DNA of 64,000 nucleotides from Torreya grandis (Eukaryota > Streptophyta > Pinopsida > Cupressales > Taxaceae), in NCBI GenBank assembly GCA_037957365.1, contig JARHVA010000223.1, positions 3,095,501 to 3,159,500 of the forward strand, given 5' to 3'. This document shows positions 11,425-23,317 of this stretch, piece by piece. The stretch's first letter is position 1; each line of letters begins with the position of its first letter. The notes below the pieces were generated by a model. It did no database searches and was not told the DNA's origin. It worked only from the letters and a program-made list of their open reading frames with translations. Made by a program: the position numbers and the translations under genes.

Positions 11425-13423
11425 TCATGGAAGGGGCATGGTTGGGAAATGAATATCTAAATATGTCAAGTGATTAATTTGGGGGTGCATTGGGGTTATC
11501 CAACACAAGTTACCCCTTGTTGATGAGATTTTGGATGACGTTCTTGAAGGTATTACACTGACTAACATCATGTCCAATGACATGGTGAAAGACACATAAT
11601 TAGTTCTCCTCATGCCAACTAGGTACATGATGAGAGGAATCAAATTTTTATGGAGGTTTTACTAGAGGAAGTTGTATGACATTCACTTTTAATTTTTTTC
11701 CAAGATCAAAGCATATGACTCCCCTAGTAGAGTAAATTACTTTTGGTTGTTATGGTTTGGGTTTCTAGTGTTCTGATTAGAAGAACAAGAAGAGTTAGGT
11801 TGTTTAACAATGAGTTGAGGGGTGGTTTTAAGGACATCCACATTCATGGTTCCCATGTTTTTTGTGTTAGTGTTGGTTTGATTGTTAGGTTTGGAGGAGG
11901 GAGTCTTATTTGATTTGAAGGTGGAATTCTTGTTTCTCAATTTCAACTTCCCCTCATCAATGGCTTTATTCTCTAATTTACATTCCATGGTGAAAGCCTC
12001 ATCAAAGATCCTAAAAATATGAACCCATAAAGTGGAGGAAATGTGTTTGGCACAAGCCTGAGCAAATATTTCAATTAGCTCAGGTTGGGGTAAAGAGAAA
12101 GAGAGTTGATCTATCAAGATTTTACAATGGGCTACAAATTTAGCTATGGACTCATCATCAAATTGTTGAATGGAGTAGAGATTGGTGATGGAAACTTTCT
12201 TAGAGATGTTTATGGAAAAGTGATCTAAAAATTTCTAAGCTAGTTGGGCAAAAGAAAAGAGGGAGTGCTTTGTAATAACACTGTATCAATCTAGTGCCAG
12301 ACCTGATAGAGACATGGGAAAGGTACGAAGAAGGAGAGCATCATCATAGGTGATCAAATAGAAAGAATGCCTAAATGCTCTTAGATATTGTTGAGGGTAT
12401 TCCTTGCTCTAATATTTTGAAAATTTCAGAAGTTCCCATTAAGGAGGATAATGTCGAATAGGGATGGATGGATGAATTGGTTCATTGAAAGTTTGGGCAT
12501 AAGATAAGAGGTTATGGACACCAAAAATAGATGACTCCAAAGTAGTCATTTTATCCATTAACATTTTGACAAGGTCTAGTTGTGGTTGTGCACCCCCATA
12601 TTTGTAGGGTAGATTATGTTGGGTTTGGATAGGTGCAACATATAGATAGATGGTGGGGGTTTGAGAAGTTACCACATATTGTTATGTGGACATGGGTGGT
12701 TTGGATGATGCCACATATGAATACATGGAGATAGGTGGTTGGGTGGAAGGTAGAGGTACATACCCTTATGGGTTAGGGATGTAGCTTAGGTTGGGTGTAA
12801 TGGGCATCTATTAAGGGATTAATGTAGGTAGGGTAAGAGGTATGGATGGGTTGGTAGGTAGAGGATAAGTGGTAACTTTGGTACTAATGGTGGAAGGGTA
12901 GAAGTTATGGGAAACACCAAGCTCTAGAATGGAGTGGAGGTAGGTGGATTGAAAATAAGAGGAAGGGTGGTGACACTATTAGAGGGTACTCCCATAGTAA
13001 GTGGAGTACCGATGCCCAAAGGTTGGGTTACTCCTATACTAGAAGGGTTGTTGGTTGGGGTAGAAGGTGTTTGGGTGTTGGTTAGTTGGGTGGGTTGGTT
13101 TTGGATGGTGGTATTGGTGGGATCATTGGTAGAAGAGGATGCTTGGGTGAACAAGAGTTGGGTGGAAATGGTGGCAATAAAAGTATTGCCCATAAGGTAG
13201 GATGTTATGCCATAGGGTGGGTCAATAGGTAAAATCGAAGTATGGGTATGGTGCGATATGGTGTTAAGGTAATGTTGGAGGGATATGGGGTTATTATATA
13301 GAAAGGTGGAAAAATATGCATCACCTTGGAAAAATATTTGAGGGAGTTAGGACTTATAAAAGGATGGGGAAAACTCTCTGCATCTAAGATGTACTCCATA
13401 GATGAGGGAGAAGAGGAAGACAA
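11425..13423 (-). pseudogene. Gag of element A, broken
   Basis: The minus-strand reading begins at an ATG at 13423 (MSSSSPSSMEYILD). A Thr/Pro/Gln-rich segment follows (13193-12924, PTNTTIQNQPTQLTNTQTPS). The 12117-11737 frame (MIDQLSFSLPQPELIEIFAQ, then FDEAFTMECKLE) corresponds to the end of the retrotransposon-gag helical domain. At about 11597-11550 another frame reads CVFHHVIGHDVSQC, a CxxH..GH....C zinc knuckle as in Tat Gag, then FKNVIQNLI. After it, 11428-11120 repeats PLIEV and is Pro/Ser rich. Gag would package the element RNA. Frameshifts and stops separate the parts. Plus-strand frames at 11136-11396 and 12934-13200 are shadows. Confidence 0.75.
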
Positions 13424-13824
13424 ATGTTTAGGAGGTGGATCCTGATTTTCATGGTTTATTAGTTATTACCTAGTTAAAACCATAAAAATAAGGGAAATAC
13501 GAAGATACAAGAAATCTCACAACTCAAACAAAGAGAAGACAAGAAAAAGTCAAGGAAATGAAACACACACTAAAGCACATTAAATCCTAAGGTTAATTTT
13601 AGTCTCTCTTATGGCTTATGCCTTAAGCTTTAATAATTATGTGACTCAACTCGGCTTGTAGAGTGGGTACTAGAAAAAAAGTCTATGATTGGTTTCAGGT
13701 TGTGTTTAGGCTCTCAAAGGGATCTATGTTATAAATTAATAAGTGGCTTGATATTTGGGCCTACCTCCTCACTTCACACATCATAGCGATAAGGGTATTG
13801 GGTGATTAGCCAAGATATACCAAT
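13424..13824 (-). other. Leader between 5' LTR and gag of element A
   Basis: No coding potential is visible. If the inner LTR end at 13825 is right, the priming site would be just below it: the minus strand reads TGGTATATCTTGG, starting with the same six bases as the initiator-Met-tRNA site but diverging after. This is weak evidence. Confidence 0.25.
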
Positions 13825-15586
13825 TGTTAGATATTATACTCAGCTAGTGAACTGAGTTGGTTATCCCCTTGGTGATGAAAATAATTAGGATAGTTGAGAA
13901 AGGTGACCACTAGGTGATGAAATCCTAGTTAGGCCTTATGTCAATGTTTTTATGATTGTTTAGCTGTAAGTCATTTGGTCTTGTATGCGTGATAAGAGTG
14001 AAACTATGATTAATTCACTTGATTAATTAAGCTGTGTGAGCTAAAATAAGTAAGCAAACAATGTATGTAATCAATTTTAAGCCGAAAATGAAAATTTGAT
14101 TTCATTATATGAGCAAAAAAATAAGAAGAATAAACACCTAGATGCAACTATGAACCCAAGAAAAGACTCAAGGGTTCCACCAAGCATGCTAGAATGTTTC
14201 ACATAAATTTTGCTTTATTTATTGAGAAGAAAGTTATAAAACTTAAAATAAGGGTGATGTTAGTATAACTTAGATTTGGTTTGCACTCCATGATCCAGAC
14301 AGTTGTAGATACTCCTCTTTAGCTTGGGAAGAATGACCTATAGATAAGAAAACACTAAAGAAATGGTTGATTAGTTAGAGAGTAGGGTGGATTGCCTAGC
14401 AAGCTAGATCTAAGAAGCACAAGCTTCCTTGGAGGTTATCAATCCACACTTTTAAAAAATCAAGTTTTAAAAATGAAAGATAATTTACTTGCATAAATAA
14501 TAGAAGATATTGAAATTAAGTACAAAAAGTGCTAAAAAAGAGATGAATTCAACTAATTATAGAAATAATGATTAGATATTAATGCTAAATGAATAAGATG
14601 TGGTTCAAAAAATAGGATGATATTCTGTGATCAGGTAGAAAGTTAGAAAATGGGATTTGGTTGGGGTCTGATAGGTGGAATTGACTTGCTATTTGGAATT
14701 TTCACATAATGATGATAAATGGTTAGGTAACTATTTGTGGTTGGGTGACCGTTAGTAGTTAGGGGTAAATCATCAGTGGTTAAGTGACCATCAATGGTTA
14801 CTGGCATATTTAGATTAGGTAAAGGCAAGTCTAGCTGGGAAGGTGTATAAGTGATTCTAGGAGGTGTGTTTATGCTAGAGGCTGGTTACGAGATAGATAG
14901 GAATATTCAAGGCTATCTGGTTTAGAGTTTTGGTTGGGAGAGAAACAAAATAACTAATTACTAAAAATAGATACTTAGCTTTTTTGTGTTGATATGAAGA
15001 ATGTTGAGGTGTGTGGCTAAAAACTCATTATGGAGCTTGGAGTAATTCTGGTAAAGTGTTCGTGTATTGGATGTGATTGATGAATATTAGTGCTTTTGTC
15101 CTCTATAATTCTCATTGGAAGATTTCTTAGATTCATCCATGAAGACCTATAAAATAAGTTTTGGTAAAAGAAGCTTTAATAATTGCTAATGATATTTTTC
15201 ACTTCCTCCTCCTTTCTTTTATAGAAGGAAGGGAGAAGTGGAATAATAGGTTCAACAAGAGGTTTAAAAAGTTTTCTAATTTTATCCTTGACATGCATTG
15301 ATCACACACATAGATCAAATATCTAAAAATAAAAAGTAAGATGGAGTTGAGCTAGAGTTAAATCTTAAGGTGGTTAAAAGCTGATTGTCGGTGGTTGAGT
15401 CTAACCATCAACAATCAGGGGTCGACTATCGATAGTCAATAAGATAAAGGTAGAATGGTTAGAGTTAGTCAAGTTGACTTAAGTTTGTGGGGTAATGGTC
15501 AAGAAGTGGTCCCAAGGTGGTGTTGAAATGGTTTAAGGGTTAGGATGACATCTAGAACCATAGTGTACCATTTTCTAGTGTCTACA
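13825..15586 (-). repeat. 5' LTR of element A (inner boundary uncertain)
   Basis: The outer end is firm: the plus strand ends tctaca at 15586, equal to the 3' LTR start. About 14880-15586 aligns with the left LTR; sequence further inward cannot be compared because the left copy leaves the window. The inner boundary at 13825 (plus strand TGTTAGAT preceded by a TGG-type complement) is a guess; it could lie anywhere from about 13700 to 14700. The stretch 14720-14810 and 15385-15440 carries the element's ATCGAT-like motif clusters. Confidence 0.6.
15217..15225 (-). promoter_or_regulatory. TATA box in the 5' LTR of element A
   Basis: Minus strand CTATAAAAG, followed by a purine run AAAGGAGGAGGAAG, at the same LTR position as CTATAAAAT in the 3' LTR. 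It is the likely Pol II promoter of the element. Confidence 0.65.
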
Positions 15587-15639
15587 ATGACTCAGCCAAA
15601 TTAAAATTTTGTCTCCCCTCCTCTTAGATATGCCAATGG

Positions 15640-16970
15640 GAATATCTCCCTTAACCCCCTTTGTATAAAAAAATTATTCAACATCTTCAAAATGAACCTT
15701 TAGCTCCATTCATTGTATCCATAGATATTAGAAACATTTTTCCAACTATTACATATGATGGGACTAAGGACCCTACTATCTTTCTCAAAATCTTTAGAAA
15801 TCTCTATAAAGAATGGGTTAAAACTAACACCTTTTCTACCACTAAAATAATAGCCAAAAAATTTGTTGGTGATGCACTTGAATGGTACAATCAATTTCCT
15901 GGACATTCTATTACACAACTAGAGGATTTAGTCAATTCTATAGTGAGGAAATTCCAACATAATGAAATTATTGAAACTTACCTTAGTCACTTCATCAATA
16001 CTAAGCAACTTATTAATGAATTTTCTCACACTTTCATCAAATGATGGAAGTCTCTGCTCACAAATTGGACCATAACATGAATGATGATACTATATTAAAA
16101 CTACTTGTTACTACTCTTAAATCTCCTCTTCAATATAAATTTTGGATATTTTCCCCTAAAACTCTAAAAGAAGCCTCAGATCAATAAAAAAGGCAAGTCT
16201 TTATTATGACTCAATTTGAATCACATTAAGTAACTACTAAGGAACCTTTACAATCATTTTCTCATAACCTTGATTCATCTAAGCCTCCCCAATATCAAAA
16301 GGGAGTATCCCATTCAACCAATTTTGACCCAATCCACCGTCCCTTAATTATAGAAGAACTTAAGATGAAATTTCCACCCTCTAAACCCATGAGTTTTGAT
16401 CCTTCCAAATTATCTCAAAATTTGTACAATCTTGATAAGTTTTGTTGGTGGCATGATATGATAGGCCATTCTCATGAGACTTTCCATGATCTTCACTGAT
16501 TTCTTCTTGCTTCTTTGCTTGGTCCACATTTCAGTCTTGATACTCTTACATAACAAAATTATCAAGACTATCTTCAAGCTTCACAAGACTAATTTAAAGA
16601 ATTAAAATCATTCCAACATCACCTAGCTAATGATCAACAATAATTACCCCATACCTCCACCTTATCCACTAATGTTTTCCAAACCACAATTGATCCTTCT
16701 TCCTACACTAATAAGGAAAGGACAGATAACATGAACAACTTAAAATGGGTGGTTGCATCTATTAAACCTCAACCTCTTAGGTCACACAAACCCAAGGAGA
16801 ACCTAGTTTACATGCCTACTCCAAATCGTATTGTACATGGTCCTCCTTCACTTTATAAACCTCTTCAAAACTCTCCCACATGTCCTATGTCAATTTCAAC
16901 ATCCTTTAAATTCAATATATCAACACATTTACCTATCTCCTACTACATCCATATAGCCCAAAACATATAA
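15640..16970 (+). pseudogene. Fragment B: Ty3/gypsy Gag relic
   Basis: An open frame at 15661-16044 reads FPTITYDGTKDPTIFLKIF then GDALEWYNQFPGHSI and FVNxF-like VRKFQHNEII, the YDG..DP / ALxWY / F...F pattern of the retrotransposon-gag domain. After a frameshift the text continues to MMEVSAHKLDHNMNDDTILK. At about 16440 it reads CWWHDMIGHSHETFHDLH, a zinc knuckle with the last Cys changed to Phe. A third open part covers 16731-16970. It starts within 75 bases of the outer end of element A, so A may have inserted into this older element. The Gag resembles that of elements C, E and F in its YDGKGDP-type block. No LTR or pol was found for it. Confidence 0.7.
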
Positions 16971-18560
16971 ATCTATAGAGCATATAACACATAACACATA
17001 ATGCATAGAGAGATGGCTAAAGAAAAAGATTTAAAGAACACCCTCTCCTAAAAAAATGTTACAGCCATCAACAACTACCACCTACTCACAGTTGTGCTAC
17101 GTTTTATCAACCTCCCTGAACTTGTCCATCTTTATTCCTACTATCAAAGTCTTCTTGGTGTCATAATATAAACTCATTGCCCTTAATAATTCACTTTTGT
17201 TAACATTTAAATGCTTAATGTTGCCTCCCTCATATTGCTTCATTTAATTTTTTTAATGTAATAATTTAAATGTAATAATATATTATATTATACATTATAT
17301 AAAATACTATAATATAGTAAACATAATATGATTTAGTAAACATTAATACATAATATAAAATTATATATACTGAATATTATTTAATATATAATATAAAAAT
17401 ATAATGTTGTGTGTGTGTGTTGTATAATTGTGTATAATATTATATATTAATTAATATATTACATCATACATAACATTTTATAGAGATATTATATTAGTAT
17501 TATAATATTCATTTCCCTATATATTTTTAATATTATGTATATAATATCAATTATTAATTGTAAATATATAATATAATACTGGTTTAATATTATAATTTTT
17601 ATATTATATTATAATATTAAAGCAATGATTATGATTATGTAATCATGTTTTGATTATTTTCCCTTTATTTTCTTATAATATCCATCTACACCTAAATAAA
17701 CTAAGTCAATCAAACACAATCCCAAGGTAGACTTGATAAATATCATTTAGAGAATGATCCAAACAAAGAGGAGGTTATAGTGCTACCCTGAGTAGATGGA
17801 TATTATTCCTATGAACAACTAATGTTGTCGAGTCATTAGTAAATCCAAAAGTTGCTGAGATGAGTTTGGTGAGAATACATGTTTCTCAAGAGTCTAGACT
17901 ATGTTTGCCTTGAACTTATTAAGATTTTGGAGTGTATTGGAAGGACTCCCAATAAAGCAATGGAGCATGCAGATGGGGATGATCAAAATGTGTGATTAAG
18001 GATGACAAATAATTTTGTTTTTGCATGTCAACTATTAAAATAAAGTTATAAACAACTACTACCATTTTTATATATAAAAAATAACATTGAAGCTTTGTTG
18101 TCTAATTAAATGAAATTATGTAAGAAAAAACTAAAAAATAATAAGCCTAGAAATGAAGTGGCTAAACTAATTTTGTATAAATGGTAACAAAGAATTCCCA
18201 ACATGTGGAAACATTTATCATATATCTTTGCACAACTTTATACAAGTATCTTACAATATACTACATTGGGAAGTAAACCAAAAAATAAATAACTTTAAAA
18301 TCAATTCAAACTTTCATATGCACTCAAAATTGGCATGAATCCCCAAGTCTATACTCGTGGTTCAATATCCCCTACTTCTTAGATGTGATTGCACTTGGAA
18401 AGAGTTTTTATAAGTAATTAATGGATAAGGTCTACTCCTCCTTACTCACATCTAAAAAAATTATTGTATTTGGGGCTACCATACCTGCCTTGGGTTTACT
18501 TTGCATCTTTCTTGAAGTGGATACCCCTTACCTTTGAATTCCATTATTTTCACCTATATA
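16971..18560. other. AT-rich intergenic DNA
   Basis: No gene. The core at 17215-17640 is extremely AT-rich (ATATTATA words with a short GTGTGTGT run near 17408) and could be a matrix-attachment-like or simply decayed tract. The flanks 16971-17214 and 17641-18560 show no frame, repeat or motif I can support. Confidence 0.4.
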
Positions 18561-18564
18561 TTTA

Positions 18565-19876
18565 GTTTTAGAAACTAAAACTAAATTATATAGCACCTCA
18601 ATCTTGTACATTTGGAAAATACATATAATGGTTTTACCTTTCAGTTATATGACCTTTCCATTGCTGAAAGTCTCGTGTTCAAAATGCCAAATTTCTTACA
18701 TCTTAATCCAACCATTGTTATGCTGATGACTACGCCTTCTATATTATGAAAAATTATCTAAACCTAATAATTATCCTTCTCTACTAATTTTTGAGCTATA
18801 CTTATTTTCTAGTTTCTCATACACTTGCTTTCTAGCTATAGGCCTACATCGACATAGGTTTCCCTTTTCCAACTAAGTGTCCAATGCCCAAAAGTCATCT
18901 AATTTGCTAATGAAACATATCCTTGTGGTCGGCCTAAGTGATTTAGTGAGAGATAGTTTCAAAAATGATTGGTATATATACAATATTAACCCTCATTCAT
19001 TCCCCACCTAGAAAATACTAGGAACTCATAAGGTAACTAGCCAAGAAGCACTTGATCAAGTATTCAAGTGAGCAAACTTTCCCTATTCATCCATATTTAC
19101 ATATCATTCACAGAAGCATTATCCCCATAGATCTAAAGTAATGAAGTATCATACCATGATCCATATTTTCCAAGTTACAATTTAGGTCATTATATGTACT
19201 TTATTATCACATATTGTATCCTTATGCACACACAATCTAACATGTAGGGGCTAACTACATAAGTTTGAGGCCCTCTTCGGAGTATTGGCTATATGAAAAA
19301 TGCCCATTAACATGGGGGTACTTGGGATAGCTCAATATCATGTTCTCATTAGCCCATTTTTCCCATAATCACTCTAAGGGTGAGGAATCTAGGGTTTCAT
19401 CAAAAAAGGAAAAATAACCTATGCACATGATTTGTAGACATCATAAGAAAGGCGACATAAAACCTATAAGGCTCTAGTTGGTCGAATCCATATCTAGTCA
19501 TTATTTTATACTAGTGTGTCTATTTATAAATTAGCATTAATGCAAATATATATATTTAATTCAAGCATCTGAGGCCACATGATGCAAAATTCTATAATAT
19601 GTCGACTATTTTAGGATCCTGATCTAGTCTGCTTCTAGCCAATTCAGCATAGATCTACATGTGCACAGTAAACCAGCTAAGTAATCATATTTTTTATTTA
19701 ATGTCATATCTTTCAATAGTTGTAATTTATATTTTTTCATATCTTAGTATTATAAAATTAAAATATTATTAATTTGAGTTTGTAAATTAATTAGCTTGTT
19801 CTAGATATGTTTATCACCCTTGTGCTTATTTATTTCTATATTAGATACTCACATATAAAATAATTTAGGGTTTAAA
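18565..19876 (+). repeat. 5' LTR of element D
   Basis: It aligns with the reverse complement of the C LTRs and with D's split 3' LTR. The core promoter reads ggtatatatacaat at 18971-18984, followed by ccctcattcattcc. It ends near 19876, just before atttggtgaa, the family priming site. The start near 18565 is imprecise. Confidence 0.7.
18971..18984 (+). promoter_or_regulatory. LTR core promoter (TATA) of element D
   Basis: TATATATACAATATTAACC then CTCATTCATTCC. The related LTRs have TATAAATACAAGATCAACC (24443, plus), TATAAATACAATATCAACC (about 25498, minus) and TATAAATACAAGATCAACC (about 31900, minus). Conservation of TATA and the CTCATTCATTC block among old copies suggests a promoter and start region. 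Confidence 0.6.
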
Positions 19877-19879
19877 ATT

Positions 19880-19888
19880 TGGTGAAAT
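19880..19888 (+). promoter_or_regulatory. Primer binding site of element D (TGGTGAA type)
   Basis: The sequence after the LTR end reads atTTGGTGAAATAG. The same TTTGGTGAA word follows the LTR ends at 44747, 49237 and, on the minus strand, 30984. A TGG start is required to pair with the CCA end of a tRNA. The matching tRNA is not identified. Confidence 0.5.
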
Positions 19889-20101
19889 AGACATGAATAT
19901 GAATGTGATACACATGATACAAAATATTCATAGAGAAATTTCTTTGATGATTACATTGGCTTCTAGTTCCACTTTTCCTTATACATGTGTTATTTTCTTA
20001 TCCTATCAAATATTCTAAAAATACCAAAAAATCTAAAAATTCAAAACTCAAAAAAATATTTAGAATTTCCATGTTCGATTAGCTCCTCATCATATATATT
20101 G

Positions 20102-20323
20102 TGTTGGATCAGTTATGATCCAAAGTTGTATTTAGTTTGTTTATGTATTTTATTAATTGAATAAATTTATTGTTGGTATGTTTGGGTTGGTTAAATTGTT
20201 AGTAAATTTTCTACATACAACTCTCGTAAGCTTTAAAAAGGTTATTTGTTGTGTAAATAAAATTAATTAACACAATAAATACATTTTTGATATTAACTTT
20301 ATCTGATACTCAAGATCATATCA
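20102..20323 (+). repeat. 5' LTR of element J
   Basis: Begins TGTTGGATC and ends GATCATATCA, one base before the TGGTATCAGAGC priming site. Aligns along its length with 23099-23317 with moderate divergence. Confidence 0.8.
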
Positions 20324-20324
20324 G

Positions 20325-20338
20325 TGGTATCAGAGCTC
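20325..20338 (+). promoter_or_regulatory. Primer binding site of element J (initiator Met tRNA)
   Basis: TGGTATCAGAGCTC, the classic complement of the 3' end of plant initiator methionine tRNA used by Ty1/copia elements, one base after the LTR end. Confidence 0.9.
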
Positions 20339-21404
20339 AGATGAAGGAGGAATCTATGCAGGTGGAAGCTATGCAAGTAAAGAAGAGAGAAAGCATATGA
20401 GAGAAGAATTAAAGAAGAAACCTTATTTTTTTTATAAAATATCTAGATTTGTATGGCCTTAGACACATATGATATAGGAAATGGATTGGATTCAATAAAA
20501 TAACATTCTTAGAAGCAATAGCTTTTATAATTTCATTGATTGTTTTTATACAGTGTTTCTTATAGTGCTCCAAGATGGGAAAACTAATTTTTTTGAAAAG
20601 TCCTTAGTTTTTGTTTGTAAAACATTAATACCATGATCAATGTTTAAAATTGATCACCAAATTTTCAGGTCAAAATTATATAAATCAAGAGAAAATGAGG
20701 TAGACTACCAATCTCAAGTGTATTAGGAGGGTTGCATCAAAAAGTTGTTCATTGAGTAAAAAATTCATCCTGTTCATTTTTTTGTCCTCAGAAGAACAAA
20801 TCTATGGCTTTTTAAAAATATGAGAGATTCACAAAAAAAATTTAAGATTCACATTTGCATAAGTATGGCCTTTGTATGACCTGGGGCATGCTAGTGAAAT
20901 AAGGCATAAAGGTAAATAGTTATAATTTCTTCATTCAAAAATCTACTTTTCCAAAGTTTATTTTCCATGGGGTCTCCACAAGGGAAAGAAGGTGTAAGGT
21001 TTTTTACATGCAATAATCTCTACATGTGAATTAATTTCACATGCAAAGATAAAATGTTTGGTAAAAATAGTATCCTACATGTAATTTTTTACATTCACAA
21101 AGCCAAGGATATATGTAATATTTTCCATTTTTATTCCCAAATAGCTTAAAGTGGATTGGCCAAGCTTATTTTTTAAGTCACTCTCAAAAGGGAGGTAAAG
21201 AGATCAAAAACCATTGGACCTATATTTTGGTAAATTTTCTTTTTGACCCTATTATATATATATATATATTTTTGGAGATATAAGGGTGCAATTATTGCAT
21301 ATTTTGACAAGTCCTATAATCCTTGTGATCAAAATATATTAGGTGGGTCAAGGCTAAAACCTAATAGCATTCCTTATTTTTGACTTGATTATTCTTTTTA
21401 AAAG

Positions 21405-22475
21405 TACCATGGCTAAACTTATAAGTCTAATCTCTAAAAATAGAAGATTAACACCTTAAAACTACAAGGAATGGATGATGAATATGGAAAACATGCTTAT
21501 TTTTAACAATTTGAGGGAAATAATGAAAAAATAAACCATGTTGTCCATTAAAGTCATAAAATTTCTTGAGTTATAAAATCTTGATGAATGTGCTCTTGAT
21601 TTGTTGAAACCATAATGCTCAACTTAGGTGATTATATACATTTAACCCATTAAAAGTAATGCTTGAAAATCATGGAAAGCATTAAAAGATCTATATGACA
21701 AACAACTTGCCTATAAAAAAGATTGACCTCCTAATGTAGTTGTGAAATAATAAGCTTAATATGAAATAAAATGTCTATGAATATCTCTCCTGCATGAAAA
21801 TTATAAAATAAGAGTATTGTACTATAGGTGACAAGATTGATGATGACATGCTCATATCCATAACTTTGAATGGTCTCAATTTTATGTATACCAATTTTTT
21901 TGAAATGTTGTAGCTTAGTGATAAGCTCAATATCACAACATTTGATTGTATTTATGAGTTGTTGACTCAGCATGAGTGATAATTTATAAATAAAAATAGT
22001 AAGTCTATAGAAGATCACTATACAAAGGCCAATTCACATCAAATAAATCATCACCATGTATAATAGTAGTTTCAAAATAATTCTCTAAAACACTCTCTGA
22101 GATATTATCCACACCATTATAAACAATCTCCACAAAATTCTTATCATCATTCTATAGGATCTTGGAAATGCAAACATCACCATAAGAAATCTTCTCACTC
22201 TAGTAGTTCTTCCCATGATTAAAATTCTTATGGATCTCACTGACATAGGAAAAAGCCCAAATGTTTCAAATGTAGTGGAATTGGTCATCTTATAGATATA
22301 TGTCCATCTCAATGACCTTGCTTTCCCCACAAAAGGAAAGCTAAAGTAAATTATGTAGGTCATTCTAGCGGTAGATATTATGGATACTCCAAATATTTAA
22401 GTTATTATAACACTTCCTCTAATCAGGAGGCATCATTTTTATTTGAAGTTTATGGTCCTGATGAACTTGATAGTC
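21405..22475 (+). pseudogene. Copia-type Gag of element J, broken
   Basis: Plus-strand translation begins near 21409 with MAKLISLISKNRRLTP then NYKEWMMNMENML, matching the NY..W...M..L opening of UBN2-type copia Gag. WKALKDLYDKQLAYKK (about 21676) matches the aW..L...Y block. ENYKIRVLYYR, ITTFDCIYELLTQHE and a basic His/Lys/Ser-rich stretch follow. At about 22258-22308 there is CFKCSGIGHLIDIC, a complete CX2CX4HX4C zinc knuckle. The final part reads SFLFEVYGPDELDSLF and stops at a TGA. Several TAA and TAG codons and at least one frameshift break it. Gag would bind and package element RNA. No protease motif follows. Confidence 0.75.
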
Positions 22476-23087
22476 TATTTTGAGTGATAAGTGATTCACC
22501 CATCTTGTGCAAGCTACCAGGCTCAAGACTGAGATCTATTATAGTAGTAATTTTTGGCGTGTTGTCACTTTCTTCTAGTTTTGGATTTATATCCTTGATA
22601 TTCATGACATGAAGCAAACATGATTGTTTGATTTTATTTATCTCATTACACAACTTCTCATCTATCACCTGATAGGGGGAGAAGATATAGCATCAGCGAT
22701 AGTATGAGTTGACAAAGATTTTTAGCACCAAAAATGTTAATCAAAGGTCATAAATTTTTTTTGGGCATCCATGAGATTTGCCATACACAATATAGGTTGG
22801 TCATTTGGCTGAGCTTCTGTGTGGAGCCTTATGTAGAATAATGTAGTTGGACATACCTTGATCAAGTTCTACTGTAGTACAATACAAATGATCATAAGGG
22901 ACGAGTAGGATTTTATCAAGTTGACAAGCCTTAATGTTAAAAATCTTAGGGTGGGATTATTTATTAAGTTGCATCAATTTTGAATAGTACCATGAGGTAT
23001 AATTCACTAGTTACAGTTGTATCAAAGTTTTTTTGATGGCTTCAGAGTCATTGCTCTAGTTTCTTCATCTTTTATACCCATTTAGAT
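22476..23087. other. Interior of element J after gag
   Basis: No protease, integrase or RT motif is visible on either strand. A 73-codon minus-strand open frame at 22450-22668 (MIDEKLCNEINKIKQ...) has no family I recognise and may be chance or a captured scrap. Confidence 0.35.
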
Positions 23088-23097
23088 CAGGGGAAGT
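23088..23097 (+). promoter_or_regulatory. Polypurine tract of element J
   Basis: TCAGGGGAAG immediately before the 3' LTR, in the expected position for plus-strand priming. Confidence 0.65.
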
Positions 23098-23098
23098 T

Positions 23099-23317
23099 TT
23101 TTGGGTCATTTATGATCCAAAGTTATATTTAGATTGTTTATGTATTTGTTTAGTTGAATAAATTTACCATTGGTATGTTCAAGTTGGTTAACCCATTAGT
23201 TGATTTTATACAACCAACTCCTGTAAGTTTTAAAAATGTTATGTGCTTTGTAAATAAAATTAATGCACATGCTGAATACATTTCTAATATATTCCTTTGA
23301 TACTCAAGATCCTATCA
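23099..23317 (+). repeat. 3' LTR of element J
   Basis: Aligns with 20102-20323; its first bases are TTTTGGGTC against TGTTGGATC, and it ends GATCCTATCA. The D-family 3' untranslated sequence resumes at 23318. Confidence 0.8.

Larger units (their letters stand above)
1..15586 (-). mobile_element. Element A: Tat-like Ty3/gypsy LTR retrotransposon, degraded, truncated by the window edge
   Basis: This is a minus-strand retrotransposon of more than 15 kb. The block at 1-664 repeats the block ending at 15586 (shared stretches include gagatagataggaatattc-like sequence and a common TATA region). Both end on the minus strand with TGTAGACAC, and a purine tract abuts the left copy, so the left copy is the 3' LTR and the right copy the 5' LTR. 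Between them, in minus-strand order, lie gag (13423-11425), protease (about 9400), RT (8400-7250) and integrase (7240-6100), which is the Ty3/gypsy order. Tat affinity is inferred from the integrase wording (GATPF then EAILPL) and from the extra antisense gene between pol and the 3' LTR. All frames are broken. The outer end of the 3' LTR lies outside the window, so the target duplication cannot be tested; the 5 bases after the 5' LTR are atgac. Confidence 0.88.
20102..23317 (+). mobile_element. Element J: small copia-type element with a gag relic only, inserted in D
   Basis: The LTRs of about 220 bp (20102-20323 and 23099-23317) share atgatccaaag, gaataaattta, taaataaaatta and gatactcaagatc. 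The priming site TGGTATCAGAGC follows the first and a purine tract precedes the second. The interior of 2.8 kb carries a Gag relic with a CCHC knuckle but no recognisable protease, integrase or RT. It splits the interior of element D. No clear 5-bp target duplication remains (tattg before, tgttt after). It could be a nonautonomous derivative or have lost pol by deletion. Confidence 0.75.

Noticed and set aside
14643..14828. Minus-strand frame with Thr/Asp/Gly repeats (TIDGHLTTDDLPLTT)
   Set aside because: Its repeat comes from the ATCGAT-like motif cluster of element A, probably within its LTR; no start context or homology supports a protein.
17215..17640. AT-rich tract as a replication origin or centromeric satellite
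   Set aside because: No periodicity or conserved motif was seen; extreme AT content alone does not support either.
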